From a virus, in IMG/VR virus record IMGVR_UViG_3300043395_002187, positions 1 to 21,734 of that record: DNA of 21,734 nt; one strand, 5' to 3'. Below, piece by piece: positions 12,123-17,916 of the stretch (the first letter of the stretch is position 1; the number at the start of each line of letters is the position of its first letter). The notes under the pieces were generated by a model, which made no database searches, had not been told where the DNA came from, and worked only from the letters and a program-made list of their open reading frames with translations. Both the position numbers and the translations under genes were made by a program.

Positions 12123-12820
12123 TTCTCTTGCAACGCCTTCTGCACGTCGAGCCATTCGCCAAGGCAGGCTTTCACACTCCACTTCGGCGCGATTACATGC
12201 TGCATGGTGATGGCGGGATCGACATAGATTTTTCCCCCGAGATTGCGCCACGCATGACAGAAGAAGGTATCCTCCCCCCATGATCCTGGCGCTTGGAAAT
12301 AGGCCTTGCGTTTGTCGCCCCCCTCCCCGTTCGGGGGATCGTAGGTGTTCTGTCCATCCCAATGCGTGCGCTCGGCCATGATCTCATAGACGCGCCTTTT
12401 GGTGAGCATAAAGCCAGTGCCGACCGTATCGACCTCGATCAAACCTTTCTCATTGGGCGTGCGATCGGGCAGGAAGCGCACATTCCACGATATCTCGGCT
12501 TCCTTCTTAGGCACGGCCGCCGCGCAAATATCAACGTCATGGGAAAGCATGCGGATGACCGCGCCGGAGGTCCAGTTCATGTCCCCATCAACCCACATGA
12601 CCGCGTCGGCGTTGCGGTTGTGGAGTGCGTTCCACACCGCTTCATTGCGCGAACGCGCGATCAGCGACGATCCAGCAACCACGATGATGTCGGTGCGCCA
12701 GCCGAACTCCGGCAACTGGCGAAACAGTTCTTCCTCTTGCCGGATCTGAAACCAGGTCTCCCAGCAAACCTTGCCATCATAAAGCGGCAAGCAAAAGACA
12801 AGGAGTTTCGGTTCGCTCAT
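12110..12820 (-). CDS. GT-A-type glycosyltransferase, third member of the island's paralogous family
   Basis: A 236-residue protein starting with ATG 12820 (ATGA overlap; GGGAG just upstream). Landmarks: LLVFCLPLYDGKV (6-18), SLIARSRNEAVWNAL (52-66, the counterpart of the HVDDARN region), and WVDGDMNW (76-83) with the DGD metal-binding motif. Then come DICAAAVPKK (97-106), GLIEVDTVGTGFMLTKRRV (126-144) and WGEDTFFCHAW (181-191), which includes a likely catalytic acidic residue. The order 'SRN, DxD, AxVPKK, GTGF, D-FC' parallels the proteins at 10395-11126 and 13982-15277, so this is a more diverged paralogue. Substrate is unknown. It ends KEAA, and those codons double as the ribosome binding site of the next gene. 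Confidence 0.82.
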   Translation of the reverse strand: MSEPKLLVFCLPLYDGKVCWETWFQIRQEEELFRQLPEFGWRTDIIVVAGSSLIARSRNEAVWNALHNRNADAVMWVDGDMNWTSGAVIRMLSHDVDICAAAVPKKEAEISWNVRFLPDRTPNEKGLIEVDTVGTGFMLTKRRVYEIMAERTHWDGQNTYDPPNGEGGDKRKAYFQAPGSWGEDTFFCHAWRNLGGKIYVDPAITMQHVIAPKWSVKACLGEWLDVQKALQEKEAA

Positions 12821-13635
12821 GCGTGCTCCCGCAACAGCGCGAGGCTTTTCTCAGCGCGTTTCTTCTGCCGGTCATAGAGGGGGTTTGGTTCGGGCTCCGC
12901 CATGCTCTCGGCGCGCTCAAACAAAGACGGATCGAACTCGAACCGCGCCATCGCGGCGATGAACTCCACCATGGGGCGCACGGTTTCATCGCCCACAATA
13001 GCGACAGCCGCATTGAGGCGCGCCGGCCGCAACGCGTTGAAATAGCCGGTCCAGAATGGCAGGTCGCGCATGCCGCGGGTCAAGCCATTGCCCGAGGGGC
13101 GATAGCTCCACGCCATCTCATGGCGACGCGCGATCAGCACAGCGATGTCGTCAAGCCAGGTATCCCCGAACCAATAGGGAAAGAACGGGGGAACCACGAA
13201 GCCCTGCGCGCGGCGGATGCGCTCCTCGAATGTCTTAGGCATGAACAGATAGGCCGCCACAGTGTCGGAGGCTTGGCCCCGGATGCGCGGGCGCCAGAAG
13301 CCTATATCGGCCTCGCCGATCGCATCGCGCGTGATCTCATCCCAGTGTTGCGTCTCACACACGACATCGTCGGAGCCCCAGCCAACGATATCGCCTTGAG
13401 CCTCTTGCATCAGGCGGTCGAAGGTGGCGTTGACGTTGGTTCTCGGCGCGATGGAGACGCGCACCAGATCGCTCTCCAGGCCACGGTAATTGTTGAGCTC
13501 TGGATCGTCATCATCAACGCCGAGGATGATGCTGACATCGTCATGGCGCGCGACATGGTGAAACATGGAGATGATATAGGCTGCGGCTCCGCGCGGTCGC
13601 CCCCTGCTCGGAACGCAAAGAGTGATGGAGGTCAC
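12817..13635 (-). CDS. GT2-like glycosyltransferase
   Basis: A 272-residue protein read from GTG 13635, which overlaps the preceding TGA; GGAGG lies just before. The N-terminus (MTSITLCVPSRGRPRGAAAY) is a typical start of GT2-family sugar transferases. An acidic DDDDPE run (41-46) and GWGSDDVV (85-92) supply candidate donor- and metal-binding residues. The region with FWRPRIRG and FPYWFGDTWLDDIAV fits the acceptor side. The C-terminus (about 225-272) is a charged helix. It is less similar to the other three glycosyltransferases here than they are to each other, so it is probably a different family within the same island. Protein or surface-glycan glycosylation is the likely job; the acceptor is unknown. 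Confidence 0.75.
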   Translation of the reverse strand: MTSITLCVPSRGRPRGAAAYIISMFHHVARHDDVSIILGVDDDDPELNNYRGLESDLVRVSIAPRTNVNATFDRLMQEAQGDIVGWGSDDVVCETQHWDEITRDAIGEADIGFWRPRIRGQASDTVAAYLFMPKTFEERIRRAQGFVVPPFFPYWFGDTWLDDIAVLIARRHEMAWSYRPSGNGLTRGMRDLPFWTGYFNALRPARLNAAVAIVGDETVRPMVEFIAAMARFEFDPSLFERAESMAEPEPNPLYDRQKKRAEKSLALLREHA

Positions 13636-13644
13636 GCCGCCTCC
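13632..13644 (-). repeat. Shared 13-base gene-junction block, copy 2
   Basis: GGAGGCGGCGTGA in the gene direction, ending the Cys-rich protein gene (Thr-Glu-Ala-Ala-stop) and giving the GTG start of the GT2-like gene. Confidence 0.7.
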
Positions 13645-13985
13645 GTGGGCTCAAACTCACCGCAAAAGTCGCTGCTCACTGTGCATGGCCATGCGGTCTT
13701 GACCCCCCAAGTCCTGACCTCTCCGCTCGGCCATGTTTGACCGCGCACCTCAGGGAGGCCGATTGGGGCGCGGGCGCGGCACTCGCCCAGACCATCGTCA
13801 TCAACGATTGCCCGCCAAAAGAGGCAGCTTCCGCAGTTGAGTTCCGCAGGCCCACGCAGCCCTCCTGTTGGCGGACTGACGCAAGCCATGTGATAAGGCG
13901 AGCCGGCCATAAAAGCGACGGTAGGATCGGCGATTGACCGCCCGCAGCGTGCGCAGGTCGGTGGGGTTGCTGTTGAGCCGCTCAC
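13632..13985 (-). CDS. Small Cys-rich, probably metal-binding protein
   Basis: A 117-residue protein read from GTG 13985. A longer upstream frame exists, but this GTG overlaps the stop of the fusion glycosyltransferase gene and follows AAGGAGG by four bases. Cysteines form two groups: CARC (11-14) with YHMAC (His32, Cys35), a CxxC/HxxC zinc-type site, and CGSC (51-54), GEC (69), WPC (101) and FCGEF (108). The second pattern ('C..C.FW ... G.C ... WP ... CGEF') is widespread in small uncharacterised bacterial and phage proteins. A structural metal or iron-sulfur site is likely, but the function is unknown. Its coupling to glycosyltransferases on both sides suggests a helper in that pathway. Confidence 0.68.
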   Translation of the reverse strand: MSGSTATPPTCARCGRSIADPTVAFMAGSPYHMACVSPPTGGLRGPAELNCGSCLFWRAIVDDDGLGECRARAPIGLPEVRGQTWPSGEVRTWGVKTAWPCTVSSDFCGEFEPTEAA

Positions 13986-13994
13986 GCCGCCTCC
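13982..13994 (-). repeat. Shared 13-base gene-junction block, copy 3
   Basis: GGAGGCGGCGTGA in the gene direction, ending the glycosyltransferase-methyltransferase gene (Lys-Glu-Ala-Ala-stop) and giving the GTG start of the Cys-rich protein gene. Confidence 0.7.
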
Positions 13995-15277
13995 TTGGCT
14001 TCGGCGCGCCGCGGCGCGCACACCGCAAACTGCCGATGCCCGGAATCGCAAATCCGCACATCATGGGTTTGTTCAAGCCGCGCGCGCAGTTCAGGAACCC
14101 CGCCGTCATCTTGCACATCGTCGGCCACCACGACAGAGCGCGAGAGGTCTATTCGGTCAGGGGTTTCCGCCCTCCCCCCAGTGGTGCGCCGGGGACCGTC
14201 GATAAACACCAAGCCCCAGCGTTCGCCAAACGGAAGCTGGCCCAAATCATACCAGCCGTCTTTGATGGGAAGCGCATGAATGATGAGGTTGTCGAGCCCA
14301 TGCTTTGCGGCGGTCTCGCGCAAATGGTCAGCATAGACGGGGCTATCCTCCAGCGTATGCACCTCGAGATGGGGCGCAGCCGCGGCCAGCACGAGGCTTG
14401 AAAGCCCCGACCCGCATTCAAGGATGGGCCCGTCCGAGACCCGCGCCAAAGTGGCGAGCGCCTGCAGGAGCGTGATGCTGGCCGCAAAGGAGGGGTTATC
14501 CCAAGCGTCGAAGAGGTCGGTCAGGTGCTCAGCGGTTTCGCGGCCTTCCCGTATCGCCTTCAATCCATCCACAAGGCCTAAGCCCGCGCGTTGCTTGAGC
14601 CAAGCCCCGCACGATCCGGTCCAGGTCTGCTCGCCTGAGTGCTCAAACCGCATGGAGGGGGCCATATAGATCTTGATCCCGCGCGCACGCGCCTTGCGGC
14701 AGAACACATAGTCCCCACCCCAACGCGTGCCGTCGTGGATTTGGCGCTCGAAAATGCACGGCGTCGCCATGGCCCGGTCATTCTTGGCGTTGTAGAGCGT
14801 CGCGGTTGACGCCATCGCCTCTAGAACGGCCCTACGAATGCGCAGGAAGCCCGTAGGCACGCCTTCCACTTCAATGAGGCCGTCCCGTTCAGACCAGATT
14901 TCCCCAGGCTTGGTGACGACGGGATAGGTGTCATCGCCGTTCTTCTTGGGATAGACGCCGGCCACCACGTCGCGATCATAGCCTAGGAGCGCGACGAAAT
15001 CCTTGGCGAACCAGCCAATGTCAGCGTCGAGAAACACCAGATCCGTACAGTCTGAATTGAGGAAGTCGCGCACCAGCCGGTTGCGTGAATCATCAACATG
15101 GCAATTGCCGGAATAGATGGCGAGCTCGTATTCGATCCCCGCCTTTTCAAGTTCGGCCCCGGTATGAAACAGCGCATAGGTGAAGCCCGCCGCGCACCCC
15201 TCATAGGCCGCCACCGCAATAAAAACTTTCTGGCTGGCCTTACGGGGATCGCCTTTGCGATGCAGCATGCGCGACAT
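13982..15277 (-). CDS. Glycosyltransferase fused to a SAM-dependent methyltransferase-like domain
   Basis: A 431-residue protein starting with ATG 15277; GGGAG lies five bases before. Residues 1-220 form a GT-A-type glycosyltransferase: VFIAVAAYEG (18-27), GNCHVDDSRN (57-66), FLDADIGW (82-89) with the DxD motif, DVVAGVYPKK (103-112), VPTGFLRIRR (140-149) and CIFERQ. A helical linker (about 225-265) leads to a Rossmann-type domain at about 270-424: GPILECGSGLSSLVLAAA (283-300) is a SAM-binding motif I, VHTLEDSP (306-313) holds the acidic post-II residue, and LVFIDGPRR (356-364) and VVVADDVQDDGG (382-393) fit the small-molecule or sugar O-methyltransferase class. One chain could add and then methylate a sugar, or methylate a glycan made by its neighbours. 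It opens the island, directly after the terminator. Confidence 0.82.
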   Translation of the reverse strand: MSRMLHRKGDPRKASQKVFIAVAAYEGCAAGFTYALFHTGAELEKAGIEYELAIYSGNCHVDDSRNRLVRDFLNSDCTDLVFLDADIGWFAKDFVALLGYDRDVVAGVYPKKNGDDTYPVVTKPGEIWSERDGLIEVEGVPTGFLRIRRAVLEAMASTATLYNAKNDRAMATPCIFERQIHDGTRWGGDYVFCRKARARGIKIYMAPSMRFEHSGEQTWTGSCGAWLKQRAGLGLVDGLKAIREGRETAEHLTDLFDAWDNPSFAASITLLQALATLARVSDGPILECGSGLSSLVLAAAAPHLEVHTLEDSPVYADHLRETAAKHGLDNLIIHALPIKDGWYDLGQLPFGERWGLVFIDGPRRTTGGRAETPDRIDLSRSVVVADDVQDDGGVPELRARLEQTHDVRICDSGHRQFAVCAPRRAEAKEAA

Positions 15278-15289
15278 GAACTCTCCCTC

Positions 15290-15329
15290 AAAAACAAACG
15301 CGGGCTAAGGGGTTAGCCCTAGCCCGCGT
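15290..15329 (-). terminator. Rho-independent terminator after the head gene module
   Basis: Read on the minus strand, ACGCGGGCTA (15329-15320) pairs perfectly with TAGCCCGCGT (15307-15298) over a 12-base spacer that can itself partly pair, and the stem is followed by TTTGTTTTT (15298-15290). A ten-base GC-rich stem followed by a T-run is a textbook intrinsic terminator. It lies 21 bases after the stop of the 82-residue gene and ends 12 bases before the ATG of the glycosyltransferase-methyltransferase gene, so it separates the head module from the sugar island. Readthrough or antitermination would be needed to express the island from the same transcript. Confidence 0.85.
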
Positions 15330-15350
15330 CCGCTTAACGATCCGTTGACT

Positions 15351-15599
15351 TCACGCGCCAGCGATCAAGCCGAGGTTGACGAGCGCCAAGCGCAAGGCGT
15401 TCGCCAGCACCCGCACTGCGTCGATATCGACGGTGAGCGCGGTCGTGGTCGAAGTCGTGGTCGTGGTTTTGGTCACGATCCCCTGGCTCGCGCCAGAAGG
15501 CCGGACGATCGGAGTTGCGCCGTAAAAGGAGATCAGTTCGGTCGAAGAGAGGCCGACGCAAGTTCCTTCCGGGGCGCCGTCGCCAATATACTGTACCAT
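15351..15599 (-). CDS. Small head-associated protein downstream of the coat gene
   Basis: An 82-residue protein. I start it at ATG 15599 (MVQYIGDG); an in-frame TTG at 15608 is the alternative. The sequence has VGLSSTELISFYGATPIV (15-32), a wording often seen in short proteins next to phage coat genes ('..elIgFyGatPv..ps'). A Thr-rich run (KTTTTTSTTTA, 44-54) follows, and then a hydrophobic C-terminal helix (VRVLANALRLALVNLGLIAG). This build suits a short head fibre or decoration protein whose C-terminal helix assembles with others. A GC-rich hairpin separates it from the coat gene, and a strong terminator follows it. The family is not named with certainty. Confidence 0.72.
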   Translation of the reverse strand: MVQYIGDGAPEGTCVGLSSTELISFYGATPIVRPSGASQGIVTKTTTTTSTTTALTVDIDAVRVLANALRLALVNLGLIAGA

Positions 15600-15634
15600 T
15601 GTAGTCAAGTCCCTGTGTTTGAGTGAACGTCTGC

Positions 15635-15660
15635 GCGGGGGAGCGTTTCCCCTCCCCCGC
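15635..15660. other. GC-rich inverted repeat between coat gene and 82-residue gene
   Basis: GCGGGGGAG (15635-15643) and CTCCCCCGC (15652-15660) are perfect inverted repeats with an eight-base loop. The structure falls in the 71-base gap after the coat gene stop. No T-run follows on either strand, so it is not a standard intrinsic terminator. It could protect the 3' end of the coat message or reduce readthrough into the next gene; that is inference. Confidence 0.6.
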
Positions 15661-15670
15661 TAGGTTAGAC

Positions 15671-16909
15671 TTACGCCGTGCCGGAGAGACGGGTGGCCTT
15701 GCGCGGGTCGAGCGTCTTGACGCCATAGAGGACGTCGAGGCGATAATTCGACACGTCGTTGGTGCCGTCATAGTACGGGATGAGGCGCACCGAGAGGTTC
15801 TTGTAGTTCTCGATGGCGACATCCACCGCGCCAGCCGGACGCTCCATCGGCACCATGGCCAAGGCGAACGCTTCCTTCTTGAACAGAAGGTTTTGCGCAT
15901 AGCCCGTAGAGGCTGTGCCCGTCATGGTGATGGTGGTGTCGTTGGCGTTGTCGGCCGAGACGTTCTGGTACGCGCCCGTGGTGATGAGCGGCGGCGAGAT
16001 CACCAGCGAAGTCGTGTTCGACGAGGTCGTGTTCGTCGTCACGTTCGCGGTAATGACGAATTGCTGCAAGTGAGGCAGCGTCGCCTTTGTCACCGGGTTG
16101 ACGGCGTAGACACCGGAGATGGTGAACACGTCGCCTTGCTTCAGGCCCGAGTTGGTTGTCCAGCCATCGGTGTAGAGGGTTTGCGTCATCGTGGTTTTCA
16201 CCGACGAGTAGGCAACGCCCTGGCTTGCGCCGCGCGTCAGGGGCGTGCCCCCGTGCGCGCCGACCGTGTGCGTCTGGATGTTCTGCGACATGTAGAGGTC
16301 GCAGCCGCCGACCGGGCCGAGTTTGGCTTGCTCGAGCGCGTTCTTGGCGGTGTTGTTGATGTAGAGGCCTGAGAAGGCGCCCAACAGGCCCCAGTGGTCG
16401 GTTGGGCTCAACACGCCCATACGGCCTTCCTGTTCAACCGCGCCGAGGTCGAGACGTTCCGGCCCCTTGGCGAAGTCAACGTAGGAATTGATGGTTTGGC
16501 CGGCGGTGCCCGCCCAATTGTAGACATCCTTGTAGAGCGCGGCGATGTCCTGGTCGACCTGGTTGGCGATCTGGATCATGGCCGGCTTGATGTAGCGCTC
16601 GGAGAACTCCGTAATGCTCAAGGTCATATCCGAAGACACGAACTTGAAATCAACGCCCTTCTGCTTGTCCACCGTGATCGAGGTCGTGCCTTCGGTCACG
16701 TCTTGCATGTTGGCGGTCGCCCCCGAACGCACCGCGAATTGCACGGGGCGGCGGATGGTGACAGACGATCCCGGCTTGTTGCCGTTCACGCTGGCGCCAA
16801 ATTCGTTTTCATACCCGCGGTGGACAATGTTGCCCCACACGAGATTGTTGTCCAACTGCATGATCGCCTCTTTGGCGATGATGGTCGGAGTGATGAGAGA
16901 GTTAGCCAC
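15671..16909 (-). CDS. Major capsid protein, P22 coat (gp5) type
   Basis: A 412-residue protein read from GTG 16909, with AGGAG eight bases before it. The sequence follows the P22 coat family: MANSLITPTIIAKEAIMQLD at the N-terminus (the N-arm), VWGNIVHRGYENEFG (24-38), then GSSVTIRRPVQF and the SITVDKQKGVDFKFVSSDMT segment, with TLSITEFSERYIKPAM forming the long spine helix of the HK97-type fold. The middle region (GDVFTISGVYAVNPVTK) corresponds to the inserted domain region of this family, followed by IPYYDGTNDVSNYRLDVLYG near the C-terminus. Length is close to that of P22 coat (430). It would form the procapsid shell with the scaffold encoded just upstream. The GTG start is unusual for such a highly expressed protein. 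Confidence 0.93.
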   Translation of the reverse strand: MANSLITPTIIAKEAIMQLDNNLVWGNIVHRGYENEFGASVNGNKPGSSVTIRRPVQFAVRSGATANMQDVTEGTTSITVDKQKGVDFKFVSSDMTLSITEFSERYIKPAMIQIANQVDQDIAALYKDVYNWAGTAGQTINSYVDFAKGPERLDLGAVEQEGRMGVLSPTDHWGLLGAFSGLYINNTAKNALEQAKLGPVGGCDLYMSQNIQTHTVGAHGGTPLTRGASQGVAYSSVKTTMTQTLYTDGWTTNSGLKQGDVFTISGVYAVNPVTKATLPHLQQFVITANVTTNTTSSNTTSLVISPPLITTGAYQNVSADNANDTTITMTGTASTGYAQNLLFKKEAFALAMVPMERPAGAVDVAIENYKNLSVRLIPYYDGTNDVSNYRLDVLYGVKTLDPRKATRLSGTA

Positions 16910-16943
16910 TTGCGTTGCTCCTGGGCCTCAGAAGCGATTGCCG

Positions 16944-17906
16944 TCACTGCATGCTGGCGCGTGCGCGGACGTAATCGTTCATGTCGGCCTTGTTCAAATC
17001 GATTGAGGGTGCGGCCCCTCTCCCGTTGACGACGGGAGGCGGGGTCGGTGCGGGTGATGCTTGAACAGGAGCGCTCGGGGCCGGCGCTTGAGGCGCTTGC
17101 GGCTGAGCCGATTGAGCAGCGGCGAGATTGGCCGAAATTTGCGCGTCGATCTTGCCGATCGCCAAAGCGCGGCGTTCGGGGGGAAGCGCGAGGATTTGCC
17201 GTCTGAGCTCGGGTTTGGTCGCCAAGGCCGCCGCCACCCAGCCCGGATTTTCGGTCAGGGTGACGACATCGATAAGCCGTCCCGGCGTATTGGGAGGCTC
17301 CATGCGCGCGATATCGTCCAGGGCCTCGGTGACAACGCCTGCATATTGGGGGTGTTGTTCCTCGATGGCTCTGGCTTGGACTTCGCGGGCTTCCATGAAG
17401 CGCTGGCGGCCTTCTTCAAACGCGCGTTCTCTGGCTTGCGCCTCGGTCTCGCGCGTCTGGGATGCTTTCAGTTCTTCATGCAGCCGCTTGGCTTCCTGTC
17501 TCCCCTCCCAGCGGGCGACGTCGCGCAGGTAGGCGGGATCAAAGTCCTTGCCTGCGTACTTTGCAGGGTCGGGCTCTGGGTCCGCTTGAGCAACGGGCGT
17601 CGCTTCAATGGGAGGGGCTGGGGCGTTCTGCCCCCTTTGAGCTGCGTCAGCGAGGCCTCGATAATACGCCGCTTGCTTTTCAGCTTCGCGGAGCTGTTTC
17701 GACATCTCGCTGAAACGGTAAGACGCCTTGCGATGCTCGGGGGTTTCGCCCTCTGCTTTCGCGGGTTCGCCGGCCGGCTGGCCATCCGGTGTTTGCTGCG
17801 GTTCGGCAGGCGCAGCGTCGCCATCCGCAACGGGCGCAGCCCCGTTGGAAAGTTCAGACGATGCGGGGGCTTGTGTTTCCACCCCAGGATTGGCGTCGGT
17901 GCTCAT
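16944..17906 (-). CDS. Capsid scaffolding protein
   Basis: A 320-residue protein starting with ATG 17906; AGGAG lies four bases before. It is the classic scaffold type: an acidic, disordered N-terminus rich in Ala, Pro and Glu (1-55), a coiled-coil stretch at about 62-92 (FSEMSKQLREAEKQAAYYRG), and a second long charged helix at about 127-185 (RQEAKRLHEELKASQ, ARERAFEEGRQRFMEAREV). A more compact helical region follows at about 188-262, then a Pro/Ala linker and a conserved-looking end (DLNKADMNDYVRARASM). The place between portal and coat genes is that of P22 gene 8. Scaffolds guide coat assembly and leave the procapsid. Sequence identity to P22 gp8 is not claimed; the role rests on architecture and position. 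Confidence 0.85.
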   Translation of the reverse strand: MSTDANPGVETQAPASSELSNGAAPVADGDAAPAEPQQTPDGQPAGEPAKAEGETPEHRKASYRFSEMSKQLREAEKQAAYYRGLADAAQRGQNAPAPPIEATPVAQADPEPDPAKYAGKDFDPAYLRDVARWEGRQEAKRLHEELKASQTRETEAQARERAFEEGRQRFMEAREVQARAIEEQHPQYAGVVTEALDDIARMEPPNTPGRLIDVVTLTENPGWVAAALATKPELRRQILALPPERRALAIGKIDAQISANLAAAQSAQPQAPQAPAPSAPVQASPAPTPPPVVNGRGAAPSIDLNKADMNDYVRARASMQ

Positions 17907-17916
17907 GGTGCTCCTG

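Noticed and set aside
12823-13740. Plus-strand open frame of 305 residues across the GT2-like gene
   Set aside because: The minus strand has clear glycosyltransferase motifs and coupled start and stop signals; the plus frame is rich in His, Arg and Glu without motifs.
10395-15277. Glycosyltransferases as DNA-base modifying enzymes
   Set aside because: No nucleotide-hydroxylase, thymidylate-synthase-like or other base-modification gene is seen nearby, and the enzymes are of the general GT-A type; virion or surface glycans are better supported.
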